A stretch of 64,000 bases of DNA from Rhodobacterales bacterium (GTDB taxonomy: Bacteria; Pseudomonadota; Alphaproteobacteria; Rhodobacterales; Rhodobacteraceae). A program made the position numbers and the translations under genes. Shown piece by piece: positions 17,810 to 26,291 of this stretch; within the stretch, counting starts at the first letter, position 1; the number at the start of each line of letters is the position of its first letter. The stretch lies in NCBI GenBank assembly GCA_026400355.1, contig JAPLPE010000024.1:1-64000 (forward strand). Direction: 5' to 3'. The notes under the pieces are model-generated. The model was not told where the DNA came from. It was given only the letters and a program-made list of their open reading frames with translations, and did no database searches.

Positions 17810-18865
17810 ATGACCACGATCCCCGATCTCTACGCCGCCCGGATCGCCAGCGGCACGCTCCACCCCGATCCGGCGCAGGCGGACGTCCTGCCCATGCTCG
17901 AACGGGTGCGGACCGAGGTCGCCCACCCCGTCCGTCGCGGCTTCTTCCGCAAGGCCGAACCGGTGCGCGGCCTTTACCTCTGGGGTGGCGTCGGGCGTGG
18001 CAAATCCATGCTGATGGATCTGCTGACCGAAACGATCGAAGTCCCGAAATGGCGGCGTCACTTCCATGCCTTCATGCAATGGACCCATGCCGAAATGAAC
18101 AAGGCCCGCGCCCGTGGTGTGGACGATGCCATTGCCCCCGTGGCCGATATCATTGCCGATCAGGTCCGCTTCCTCGCCTTTGACGAAATGCAGATCACCG
18201 ACATCGCCGACGCGATGATCGTGGGCCGCTTGTTCGAACGCCTCTTCGCCGCCGGTGTGACTGTCGTCACCACCTCAAACCGCCCGCCCGATGATCTTTA
18301 CAAGGACGGTCTGAACCGCACCCTGTTCCTGCCTTTCATCCAGATCATCAAGGATCATCTCGAAGTCGTCGAACTCTCAAGTCCCACCGACCACCGCGAA
18401 GGCCGCCTGACCGGCGCCCAGACCTATTTCACGCCCATCAGCCCCGCCTCCCGGGCCGAGGTTGACCGCATCTGGACAGCCCTCAGCCACGGACAGGCCC
18501 ATCCCCTCGTCCTGCGCGTCCACGGCCGCGATGTGGAAATCCCCGCCTTCCACAACGGCGTCGCTCGGGCGAGCTTCTACGACCTCTGCGGCCGCCCCCT
18601 CGGCCCTGCCGACTACCTCGCCTTGGCCCAGTCCGCCCGCGTCCTTATCATGGATGACATCCCCCAGCTCTCGTCCGAAAATTTCAATCAGGCCCGTCGT
18701 TTCGTGACCCTGATCGACGCGGTTTACGAGGCGAAAGTGCGTCTCATCTGCTCTGCCGCCGCCCGGCCGGACATGCTCTATGTCGAAGGCGAAGGCAGTT
18801 TCGAATTTGCGCGCACGGCAAGCCGTCTCAAGGAAATGCAGGCCGAGGACTGGGGCAAGCGCTGA
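17810..18865 (+). CDS. zapE: Cell division protein ZapE (AFG1-like ATPase)
   Basis: A 351-residue P-loop ATPase of the AFG1/LACE1 family. Walker A is GGVGRGKS (residues 59-66), Walker B LAFDEMQITDIADAM, then a sensor region TTSNRPPDDLYKDGLNR and the family motif QLSSENFNQARRFVTLIDAVYE. In E. coli the protein binds FtsZ in an ATP-dependent way during late division. The ATG at 17810 gives MTTIPDLYAARI, the usual alphaproteobacterial start. The gene stands alone, divergent from the MFS gene. Confidence 0.94.
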   Translation: MTTIPDLYAARIASGTLHPDPAQADVLPMLERVRTEVAHPVRRGFFRKAEPVRGLYLWGGVGRGKSMLMDLLTETIEVPKWRRHFHAFMQWTHAEMNKARARGVDDAIAPVADIIADQVRFLAFDEMQITDIADAMIVGRLFERLFAAGVTVVTTSNRPPDDLYKDGLNRTLFLPFIQIIKDHLEVVELSSPTDHREGRLTGAQTYFTPISPASRAEVDRIWTALSHGQAHPLVLRVHGRDVEIPAFHNGVARASFYDLCGRPLGPADYLALAQSARVLIMDDIPQLSSENFNQARRFVTLIDAVYEAKVRLICSAAARPDMLYVEGEGSFEFARTASRLKEMQAEDWGKR

Positions 18866-19180
18866 CGCTTGCCTTCAGTGCCCTTTCAGCGCCTCAAGAC
18901 CGAAGGGTCCCGTCCGCATCGGCTCCGCGCGGTCCGTTAACCCGTTCCTTACTGTGTCGGACCCATGATCCGGCCCGACCAGAACGGTAAACAGACCCCT
19001 AAACCACCGCCCAAGAAATACCGACGCAATACCGACGCAATACCGACGTGTTACCGACAAGATGCCGACGCAATAAACACATATACATCAATCGCTTGCT
19101 GTTGCATAAACAAACCACCCCCCACATCCCGCTCCCAAACCGAGGGCGTGCGGCCCACGCGGATAAGCGACGCCCCCCAA
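18866..19180. other. Convergent intergenic region with no gene
   Basis: No credible coding frame lies between zapE and the convergent PPOX gene. The notable content is the array of five 11-bp units at 19018-19072 (listed separately), followed by an AT-richer tract (19073-19125) that is unusual for this GC-rich window. Confidence 0.7.
19018..19072. repeat. Five tandem 11-bp repeats
   Basis: Units of ATACCGACGCA lie head to tail at 19018-19028, 19029-19039, 19040-19050 (ending GTG), 19051-19061 (TTACCGACAAG) and 19062-19072 (ATGCCGACGCA). The core CCGAC is invariant in all five. The 11-bp step is close to one DNA turn, so identical faces are presented on one side. The array sits between two gene 3' ends rather than at an obvious promoter. 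Possible roles are a protein-binding array, a small RNA locus or a decayed iteron set; nothing decides between them. Confidence 0.85.
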
Positions 19181-19789
19181 TCACCACATTGTCTTTGCCG
19201 CCCGCCCCGGCCAATCCGCGTCATAACCCCGCCCGTCAAAGCCCGCCTTGATCCCGGTCAGCATATCACCCACAGTAGGCAACCCCGCACTCTCATCCCC
19301 CGCCGTCCACAGCCGTGACCGCAGCAAGGCCCGCGCGCATTGCGAATAGACCTCGGCAATCGACACGACGATCACCGACCGCGGCCGCGCCCCGTCCCGC
19401 TCGAATGACGACAGCATCTCGGGGTCATTCGTCACCGTCGCCCGCCCGTTCACCCGCATCACATTGGCTGACCCCGGCACCATGAACATCAGGCTCACCC
19501 GCCCGTCGCGCACGATATTGCGCAGGCTGTCCATCCGGTTGTTGCCGCGCCAGTCCGGCATCAGCAGCGTCCGGTCATCCAGTTCCCGCACCACCGGCCC
19601 GTCATTTCCGCGCGGGCTTCCGTCCGTCCCCTCGGGCCCCACCGTGCTCAGCACGCAGAACCGCGACGCCATGATCCAGCGCCGGTACTCCGGCGTCAGC
19701 CGGTCCGTGACCTTGATGACCGAAGCCTCGCCCGGCACACCATAAAGCGCCTCGAGCGCCGCCACATCGCGTATGTCGAACCCGCTCAT
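19181..19789 (-). CDS. PPOX-class FMN-dependent flavoprotein
   Basis: A 202-residue protein of the split-barrel flavin group, resembling the MSMEG_1061 type. The central part VLSTVGPEGTDGSPRGNDGPVVRELDD matches the FMN-binding strand–turn (shown here in part as STVGPEGTDGSPRG), followed by NRMDSLRNIVRDGRVSLMF. The substrate is unknown; related proteins reduce F420/FMN-linked substrates or bind haem. The start ATG is 4 bp inside the end of the TfoX-like gene, so the two are coupled. It is only distantly related to the PPOX gene at 4754-5311. Confidence 0.83.
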   Translation of the reverse strand: MSGFDIRDVAALEALYGVPGEASVIKVTDRLTPEYRRWIMASRFCVLSTVGPEGTDGSPRGNDGPVVRELDDRTLLMPDWRGNNRMDSLRNIVRDGRVSLMFMVPGSANVMRVNGRATVTNDPEMLSSFERDGARPRSVIVVSIAEVYSQCARALLRSRLWTAGDESAGLPTVGDMLTGIKAGFDGRGYDADWPGRAAKTMW

Positions 19790-20112
19790 GCCTTGGCCTT
19801 CCGCGGTTTCTTGGGTTTCGGTTCCGCCAATTCACCGGCAATCCCTGCCACGATCAGGCTTAACGCCGTCCCGTCCTCAAGCATGTCGTCGATCAGCGCA
19901 TAGGGTTTTGCCCTGGGAAAAGGCGAGACCAGTTCCACATCGCCAAGGGCCGCAAGCGCCCCCGGCGTGGGCTTCAGGAACATCTGGTTGTCACAGAGGA
20001 CACCCACCATCTTCTCACCCACAAAGACACCGTATTCCCCGAACATCCGCCGCAGCGAGATGCCCGAAACCAGCCCGGCCACATGATCGGCAAAGTCCTT
20101 GTCCGTCGCCAT
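19786..20112 (-). CDS. TfoX/Sxy N-terminal domain protein
   Basis: A 108-residue protein. It matches the TfoX N-terminal domain (SLRRMFGEYGVFVGEKMVGVL, then DNQMFLKPTP), followed by a Lys/Pro-rich tail (EPKPKKPRKAKA). In gamma-proteobacteria TfoX/Sxy controls competence, but stand-alone N-domains in alphaproteobacteria have no proven role, so a competence function is not implied. It is 16 bp downstream of plsC and may be the fourth gene of the ftsE–ftsX–plsC transcript. Confidence 0.85.
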   Translation of the reverse strand: MATDKDFADHVAGLVSGISLRRMFGEYGVFVGEKMVGVLCDNQMFLKPTPGALAALGDVELVSPFPRAKPYALIDDMLEDGTALSLIVAGIAGELAEPKPKKPRKAKA

Positions 20113-20128
20113 CGCTCTCTCCCCTGTC

Positions 20129-20860
20129 TCAGGCGGCGACGAACCCCGCCTCGGCCATCAGCCGGTCCGATGCCGTCTCGATCGCACTTTCCAACTGCAC
20201 ATTATACTCGGCCGAAGGCAGCCCCGTGGGAATGCGTGGCAGAAACTCGACAACTGCCAGCCCCGGCTGCCGGTAGATGCCCCGCCTGCCCCAGAAGACG
20301 CCCACATTGCATGCGACGGGCACACAATCCTGCCCAAGCTCCTGATACAAGACCGCGCTGCCGATCTTGTAGGGTGCCTTCACCCCCGGGGCGATCCGTG
20401 TGCCCTGCGGAAAGATGATCAGCTGTCCGGCCAACGCCCGGCCCGCCGCAACATCGGCCACCATCTTCTTGATCGCGAGCCCCCGCTTGCCCCGGTCCAC
20501 CGGAATGCAGCCGATCCGCAACGCATACTGGCCCAGCAGCGGCGCCCACATCAGTTCCTTCTTCATGATGAACTTGCCCCGGGGAACCGAGGCATAGATA
20601 ATGATGATATCCAGAAAAGACTGATGCTTGGCGGCGATCAGCACCTCATCCTTGGGCGGCGTCCCCCGCACCTCGGTCCGCAGGCCAACCATCCAGCGCG
20701 CCGTCCACCGCACCCAGCGGCAATAGGCGTGACAGGCCGCAATGGCCCCCTCGCGGCTGATGATCGCCCATGGCGCATAGATGATCGCAATGGGCAACAT
20801 CATCACATACATCTGGCCCACAAAGATCAGCGACCGCAGCCATTGCACGGCGAACATCAT
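20129..20860 (-). CDS. plsC: 1-acyl-sn-glycerol-3-phosphate acyltransferase
   Basis: A 243-residue membrane enzyme that acylates lysophosphatidate to phosphatidate. The N-terminal hydrophobic segment is residues 8-33. The catalytic block is KHQSFLD (His79, Asp84, the HX4D motif), and the phosphate-binding block is IIFPQGTR, with Gln in place of the usual Glu. IPVDRG lies between them. The ATG at 20858-20860 overlaps the ftsX stop. The open frame further upstream belongs to ftsX sequence. Confidence 0.9.
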   Translation of the reverse strand: MMFAVQWLRSLIFVGQMYVMMLPIAIIYAPWAIISREGAIAACHAYCRWVRWTARWMVGLRTEVRGTPPKDEVLIAAKHQSFLDIIIIYASVPRGKFIMKKELMWAPLLGQYALRIGCIPVDRGKRGLAIKKMVADVAAGRALAGQLIIFPQGTRIAPGVKAPYKIGSAVLYQELGQDCVPVACNVGVFWGRRGIYRQPGLAVVEFLPRIPTGLPSAEYNVQLESAIETASDRLMAEAGFVAA

Positions 20861-21762
20861 GACTGTTCCTTCAGACTGCGCAGCGCCGCTCCCCGTGTCG
20901 CCATAAAGGCCACCACAGCCGCCAAAGGCGGAATGGCCAGCGGCCAAAGCCAGTGCAGCCCCTGAAAGCCCAGCCCCGTCAGGAAACTGCCCGCGTCATC
21001 TGCGCTGGGCAGGAACCAGATCGCCGCCATCCCCACCGCCGTTCCCACCGCCGCCCCGGTCAGCGCCCGCAGCGTGAACCGCCGCACAAAGGCTCGCGCG
21101 ATGTATATGTCCCGCGCACCCACCAGCCGCAGCACCCGGATCACCTGCGCATTCGCGGCCAGTGCCGCCTGCGCGGCCATCGTGATCATCGCCGCAGTGG
21201 ACAACCCGATCAGCACGATGGCCGCAAGACCCAAGAGCCGCAACCGCTCTGCCGCCGCGACCAAAGGTTCGCGCCAGCGCGTATGGTCGTCAAGCACCGC
21301 CCCCGGCACTTCGGCCAACAATCGCGCCCGCAGGCCGGTCTCGTCAAAGCCGTCGCCTTCCTCGATGATCTCGATCAGCTGCGGGATCGGCAGGCTGGCA
21401 ATCGGCAGGTCCGGACCGAACCATGGCTCCAGCAGCGCCTGCTGCTCCTCGGGCGTCAGTGCCCTTGCGCTCGCAATCCCCGGCGTCGTTTCCAAGAGCC
21501 GCACCGCCGCCGCCGTCTGCGCCCCCACCTGATCCTGCGGCGCAGAAATCCGCAATGTTGACGTCCGCGCCAGTTCTGCCGCCCAGCGGTCGGCCATCCG
21601 TTCAGTCGCAAGCGAAAACGCCAGCGCGAACACCGCCAGCAACGCCATCGCGCCAGACGTGAACACCGTCAGCCGCGCCGTGAACCCGGTCGGGGGCACG
21701 GCCCGGTCCGCCTGCGGATCACCCGCCAGCAGCGACAAAAGGAACCCCAGACGCACCTTCAC
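20857..21762 (-). CDS. ftsX: Cell division protein FtsX
   Basis: A 301-residue FtsX permease. It has a cytoplasmic N-terminus, helix 1 at about residues 32-52 (FTSGAMALLAVFALAFSLA), a periplasmic domain to about residue 165, and then three helices. The family motif VLRLVGARDIYIARAFVRRF lies between helices 2 and 3. With FtsE it transmits ATP hydrolysis across the membrane to activate peptidoglycan hydrolases or adaptors at the septum. Its start overlaps the ftsE stop by 4 bp. Confidence 0.93.
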   Translation of the reverse strand: MKVRLGFLLSLLAGDPQADRAVPPTGFTARLTVFTSGAMALLAVFALAFSLATERMADRWAAELARTSTLRISAPQDQVGAQTAAAVRLLETTPGIASARALTPEEQQALLEPWFGPDLPIASLPIPQLIEIIEEGDGFDETGLRARLLAEVPGAVLDDHTRWREPLVAAAERLRLLGLAAIVLIGLSTAAMITMAAQAALAANAQVIRVLRLVGARDIYIARAFVRRFTLRALTGAAVGTAVGMAAIWFLPSADDAGSFLTGLGFQGLHWLWPLAIPPLAAVVAFMATRGAALRSLKEQS

Positions 21763-22433
21763 AGTTCGGCCCCCGCCGCCTGCAGCTTGCGCCCCGCCAG
21801 CCGCAGGATCCGCGCCGAAACCTGCGCCTTTGCGGCCCGGATCAGGTTCAGGTCATGGGTCGCCACCAGCACGGCCTTGCCCATCTTGTTCAACTCGACA
21901 AGCAGCGTCAGCAACCGCTGTGACATTTCCCAGTCGATGTTCCCGGTCGGTTCGTCCGCGATCACCACATCCGGCGACATGATCACCGCCCGCGCCAGCG
22001 CCGCCCGCTGCCGTTCCCCGCCTGAAAGCTGGGGTGGCAGGCTTTCCGCCTGTCCCGCCAGCCCGACCCAGGCCAGCAGGTCCTTGAGGTTGGCATCCGC
22101 CTCGGCCTGCCGCCCCGCCACCGTCAGAGGCAGGACCACATTCTCGGACAGGGGCAGATGGTCCAGGAACTGGCAGTCCTGATGCACCACGCCGATGCGC
22201 CGCCGTGCCATCGCCACGTCGTCCCGGTTCATCTTGCGCGTATCCGATCCAAAGATCGAAACTTCGCCCCCCGTCGCCACAAGTTCCCCATAGCAAAGCT
22301 TCAAGAGCGTCGTCTTGCCCGCCCCCGACGGCCCGGTCAGGAAGTGGAAGGATCCCGGGGCAAGCTGAAGCGAGACCTCGGAAAACAGCTCTCCTCCGCC
22401 GTAACTATAGGTGACATTGCGAAGTTCGATCAA
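21759..22433 (-). CDS. ftsE: Cell division ATP-binding protein FtsE
   Basis: A 224-residue ABC ATPase. Walker A is GPSGAGKTT, the signature is LSGGERQRAALARA, Walker B is VVIADEPTGNID, and the switch histidine is in VATHDLN. The start is a TTG (22431-22433) reading MIELRNVTYSY, with GGGAG upstream. The open frame continues to 22511 but matches no FtsE beyond this point. It pairs with FtsX and is divergent from the zinc-ribbon gene across 164 bp. Confidence 0.93.
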   Translation of the reverse strand: MIELRNVTYSYGGGELFSEVSLQLAPGSFHFLTGPSGAGKTTLLKLCYGELVATGGEVSIFGSDTRKMNRDDVAMARRRIGVVHQDCQFLDHLPLSENVVLPLTVAGRQAEADANLKDLLAWVGLAGQAESLPPQLSGGERQRAALARAVIMSPDVVIADEPTGNIDWEMSQRLLTLLVELNKMGKAVLVATHDLNLIRAAKAQVSARILRLAGRKLQAAGAEL

Positions 22434-22597
22434 AGTCCGTCTCCCGTGCGCTCGGCTGTTGTGCCCAAATAAGTCACGGGTTTCAATCGCAGCGGACAAG
22501 GGGTTGCGCAAATCCTTGGCGAATGCCCGCTTGATTGCTAGATTGCGGTCAAGAAGGGCAGGACAACTGCCCTGTCACGGGCGTAAGGACAAAGAGT

Positions 22598-23584
22598 ATG
22601 CGGCTGATTTGCCCGAATTGCGGGGCGCAATACGAGGTTGCCGATGACGTGATCCCCCCCCTCGGGCGGGACGTCCAGTGTTCAAACTGTTCCCATACTT
22701 GGTTCGAAAGCCCCGGTGCGTCCGAAGAGGACGAATTCGCGCTTCCTCCCGAACCCGCGCCGCAGCCCGCCCCGCCACCGCCCATGGCACCGCGCACGTT
22801 CACGCGCCGTGAAAGTCCTGTAGTGCGCACGCCCATGCCCAAACCGCTGGCCGAACGCGCTGCCGCCGCACCCGAGGTGCCGCCCGCGCCTGAACCCGCA
22901 CCCGAGCCGCCCGCCACCTTTGCCGACGCGCCCAAGGAACCCGCTGCGCCGCCAACCGTGACACCCCGGGCACCCATGCGCAACGTCCCGCCCGAGGTCG
23001 CCGAGATCCTGCGCGAAGAGGCCGCCCGCGAGGAAGCCGCTCGCAAGGCCGAGGCCGCCACCGGCATCGAAACCCAGCCCGAACTCGGCCTTGAATATCC
23101 CGCCGAAAGGGACGACACCGATGACCTGCGCCGCCGCATCGAAAAGATGCGGGCCGAGGCGGACGCGATGACCATAACCTCCATCGCCCCCACGCCCCTG
23201 CCGCCCGCGCCGACGATCGGCACGGCCCCGTCGCGCCGCGACCTTCTTCCAGATATCGAGGAAATCAACTCGACCCTGCGGTCTGCCAACGAACGCGGCC
23301 CCGTCGCAGAAGAGACGGCCCGCGCCGAGGCCACCAACCGCCGCGGGTTCCGCTTTGGGTTCAGCCTTGTCCTGCTGCTCGCGGCGGCGCTGGCGACGGT
23401 TTATGTCTTTACGCCGCGCATCATCGTCATCGTGCCCGAAGCCGCGCCAATTCTGACGCCCTATGCCAATGCCGTGGACGACGCCCGTCTCTGGCTCGAT
23501 CTCGGATTGCAGCAGGTGCTGGATGTGATCGCTCCCGATGAAGCGGATGCACCCGCCACCACGGCCCCGGCCTCGGGTGGCTGA
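22598..23584 (+). CDS. MJ0042-type zinc-ribbon membrane protein
   Basis: A 328-residue protein. The N-terminal zinc ribbon uses Cys5, Cys8, Cys28 and Cys31 (CPNCGAQYEV … CSNCSHTW). A long Pro/Ala/Glu-rich linker with charged helices covers roughly residues 45-240. One transmembrane segment (FSLVLLLAAALATVYVF, about 255-271) is followed by a short extracytoplasmic tail. This architecture recurs beside ftsE in alphaproteobacteria. Function unknown; a membrane-tethered regulator is plausible. The ATG at 22598 begins the zinc ribbon exactly, whereas upstream in-frame codons do not fit the family. Confidence 0.85.
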   Translation: MRLICPNCGAQYEVADDVIPPLGRDVQCSNCSHTWFESPGASEEDEFALPPEPAPQPAPPPPMAPRTFTRRESPVVRTPMPKPLAERAAAAPEVPPAPEPAPEPPATFADAPKEPAAPPTVTPRAPMRNVPPEVAEILREEAAREEAARKAEAATGIETQPELGLEYPAERDDTDDLRRRIEKMRAEADAMTITSIAPTPLPPAPTIGTAPSRRDLLPDIEEINSTLRSANERGPVAEETARAEATNRRGFRFGFSLVLLLAAALATVYVFTPRIIVIVPEAAPILTPYANAVDDARLWLDLGLQQVLDVIAPDEADAPATTAPASGG

Positions 23585-23587
23585 CGC

Positions 23588-26290
23588 CTAGAATTGCTCC
23601 AGCAGCCGCTTGAGGTAGTCAAGCTCCAGCGTCGGCCGATCCTGTTCGGCCGCCCGCTTGCGGATATCGTCCAGAAGCTCTTCGGCCCGGCGATAGATAT
23701 CCGCGCCCTGCAGCATGTTTTCGTCCGTGCCATAACGGCCCGAATTGTTCCCCGTTTCGCGCCCCAGCGGATCACGGCGGGTGGGCTCTGTCCGGGCCTG
23801 CGCATTGCTGCCATCGGCCTGTTCGCCCTGACCAGGTTCCGCGTCGTTCTGCGCCAGCGCCTCGCCAAGATTGCGAAGTCCTTCGCGCAGCGCGTCCATC
23901 GCTTCGGACTGTTGGTCAATCGCCTCGGCCATGCGCCCGTCGCGGAGCGCCTCTTCGGCCTGATCCATCGCGCCTTCGGCTTGTTCAAGAGCGCGCCGCG
24001 CGGCTTCGGCCTGGTCGCCGGTCAGACCGGGCAGATTGCCTCGCTGCCGTTCCAGCTCACCACGCAGCGCCTGCTGCCGGTCGGCCAGTGATTGCGGGTT
24101 TTGTCCGCCGTCGCCGCCTTCGGGCTGGCGTTCATTCCCCATGCCGTTGCCGCCCTGCTCGCCATTCTGCGGATCGCCACCCTGGCCCAGACCGTCGCCC
24201 TCTTGCTGACCAGGTTGTTGCCCCTGCTGGCCCTGCTGCTGCCCGTCCTGCTGCTGGCCATCCTGCTGGCCAGGCTGCTGCCCATCCTGTGGCTGGTTGA
24301 ACTGGTTCTGCAGATCGCGGAAGGCATCGTCCGAAAGGTCCTGCTGATCGCGCAGCGTATCCTGCAGATCCTGCATCGACTGCTGCCCGGGCGTGCGCGG
24401 CCCGTTGCCATTTCCGTTCTCGCCCTGCGTGACCTGCAGGTTCTGCATCAGCTGGTCCAGTTGCGCCATAAGCTCGGCCGCTTCGGCCATCCGGCCTTCT
24501 TCCATCAGTTCCTGAATGCGGTCCATCAGGGCCTGAATCTCGTCCTGCGTGACCTGACGGCTCTGATCCTGCGCCGAGTTGGGCTGATCCGTCTGATCCT
24601 CGCCCGGTTCGGCATTCTGGGCCAGCATGTTGAGGTAGTCGTTCGTCGCCTCTCGCAGCTCCTGCATCAGCTCCGCGATTTCCTCGTTCGACGCGCCGTT
24701 CCGCATCGCCTCGGCCAGCCGCTCCTGCGCGCGTCGCAACCGTTCCCGCGCGTCGGCCAGCGTCCCGTCCTCAAGCTGCACCGCCAGATCCCACATCGCC
24801 TTTGTAATCTCGTCCTGCTTTTCGACGGTCAGCGTGCCGTTGTCAGACGCATTTTCAAGATCGCGGATGATAAAGGAAAGCCGCAGATAGGTCTGTTCGT
24901 TGGCAAAGATATCCTCGGGCTTGTAGGACACCGCCCTGAGAAGCTGGACAACCTCGGGCGCATTGGCCCTGGACCACAGCAGATAACGCCGCTGTTCCAC
25001 CACGGCCCGCGCCATCGGCTCAAAGAACCGTCGTCCGGGCAGGACCATCTGTTCCGGTGAAGTCGTCGTGACCTGACCGCTCGCATCCGTCGCGGTAAGG
25101 GAAATCGTCACCGGCATGTTCGCAAACGGATGCTCCGAGAAGTTCTCGATCAGCTTTTCCTCGAACTCCTTCCGGTCTCCTGTAAAGGGCATCGGCAAGT
25201 CGATCACGATCGGCGCACGCAGATCAGGTTCGTTCACAAGGCCAAAGCTCCGCGTCACCGACGGCAGATCAAGCGCAATGGTCGCCGTCCCCGACATGAC
25301 ACCAAAGTCGTCCGACGCCTTGAACGGCTGGCTCATCTCGCCCATCGCATCGGCATCGACCGGCCCGCTCAGTTCAACCTTGGGCGGCAGATCGGGGATC
25401 AGCGTGATGATCCATTCGGCCCCGCCTTCGCCATGAATGGCCAGCTTGCCGTCCTGCACTACCTCGAACGCCTGCTGCGCCTCCGACGCAGACGGAATGT
25501 CTCCCGTCCGGCCGGAAACGGTTTCGGCAACCGTCAGGCTGCCCACATCGCCATACAGGCGCAATGTCACCGTGCTGCCCTGCGGCACAGCCAATGGCCC
25601 CTGCGGAATATCGGCAAGGTAAAGCGACGGCCGCCCGGTATAGGCCGGCGGCTCGATCCAGCCTTCCCAGACCGGCCCGGTCGCCAGAACCTGTTCACCC
25701 GTCGTGGCAACTTCGGTCACCGACCCCACGCGCCACAGCGACCCGAACAGAAGCGCCGTCACAAACAGGATCAGCGCCATATACCGAAGGCCATAGGGAT
25801 CGCGGGATGATACCCGCAGATCAGGCTCGACCGCCTTGGCCGATTTCGTCCGCTCGGCCATGCGCCGCAGATGCGCGGCCCAAACGGCGTTGGACGCGGG
25901 GTCATCCGCCCCGATGGCCTGGCTGTCTGCCAGCGCTGCAATCGGCCGCCCCGGCATCGCCGCATCGACCCGCGCCACCGCCTCGTCCCGGCTGGGCCAG
26001 CGGAACCGGGTCACACCCCAGACAAGGCTTGCCAGCAGCCCCAGAACCGCAAAAACGGTTGAGCCCCAGAAAAGTTCCAGCGGGATCGCGTCCAGCCAGC
26101 CCATCATGAGCGGGGTGAGGGCCACGAACACAACCGACCAGAACGGCCAGAACGCCCGCACCGCACGCTCGGCCAGCATACCGGCACGCGTCAGCGCGAC
26201 GGGTCGTGCCAGATGGCGCATCGGATCGTCGTAAGGGCGCGGTTGATCGGTCAGCGGGTCACTCCCTCTCTCTCGACCCGACGATACCAC
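23588..26290 (-). CDS. TIGR02302/DUF4175 family membrane protein
   Basis: About 900 residues. Two or three N-terminal helices (FWPFWSVVFVALTPLM; STVFAVLGLLASLVW) and another near residue 175 precede a long extracytoplasmic region. That region contains coiled, Glu/Met-rich helices (about 500-620), then a Gln/Gly-rich tract (about 690-760, runs such as GQQPGQQDGQQQ), and a helical C-terminus. The family is conserved next to lysA in alphaproteobacteria and has no proven role. The open frame starts with GTG at 26288-26290, one base after the lysA stop; an ATG at 26219-26221 is an alternative that begins nearer the conserved block ALTRAGMLAERAVRAFWP. Confidence 0.87.
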   Translation of the reverse strand: MVSSGRERGSDPLTDQPRPYDDPMRHLARPVALTRAGMLAERAVRAFWPFWSVVFVALTPLMMGWLDAIPLELFWGSTVFAVLGLLASLVWGVTRFRWPSRDEAVARVDAAMPGRPIAALADSQAIGADDPASNAVWAAHLRRMAERTKSAKAVEPDLRVSSRDPYGLRYMALILFVTALLFGSLWRVGSVTEVATTGEQVLATGPVWEGWIEPPAYTGRPSLYLADIPQGPLAVPQGSTVTLRLYGDVGSLTVAETVSGRTGDIPSASEAQQAFEVVQDGKLAIHGEGGAEWIITLIPDLPPKVELSGPVDADAMGEMSQPFKASDDFGVMSGTATIALDLPSVTRSFGLVNEPDLRAPIVIDLPMPFTGDRKEFEEKLIENFSEHPFANMPVTISLTATDASGQVTTTSPEQMVLPGRRFFEPMARAVVEQRRYLLWSRANAPEVVQLLRAVSYKPEDIFANEQTYLRLSFIIRDLENASDNGTLTVEKQDEITKAMWDLAVQLEDGTLADARERLRRAQERLAEAMRNGASNEEIAELMQELREATNDYLNMLAQNAEPGEDQTDQPNSAQDQSRQVTQDEIQALMDRIQELMEEGRMAEAAELMAQLDQLMQNLQVTQGENGNGNGPRTPGQQSMQDLQDTLRDQQDLSDDAFRDLQNQFNQPQDGQQPGQQDGQQQDGQQQGQQGQQPGQQEGDGLGQGGDPQNGEQGGNGMGNERQPEGGDGGQNPQSLADRQQALRGELERQRGNLPGLTGDQAEAARRALEQAEGAMDQAEEALRDGRMAEAIDQQSEAMDALREGLRNLGEALAQNDAEPGQGEQADGSNAQARTEPTRRDPLGRETGNNSGRYGTDENMLQGADIYRRAEELLDDIRKRAAEQDRPTLELDYLKRLLEQF

Positions 26291-26291
26291 G

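Noticed and set aside
24092-25060. 322-residue plus-strand frame rich in Leu
   Set aside because: Antisense to the Gln/Gln-rich part of the TIGR02302 gene; the Leu runs are reversed CAG codons.
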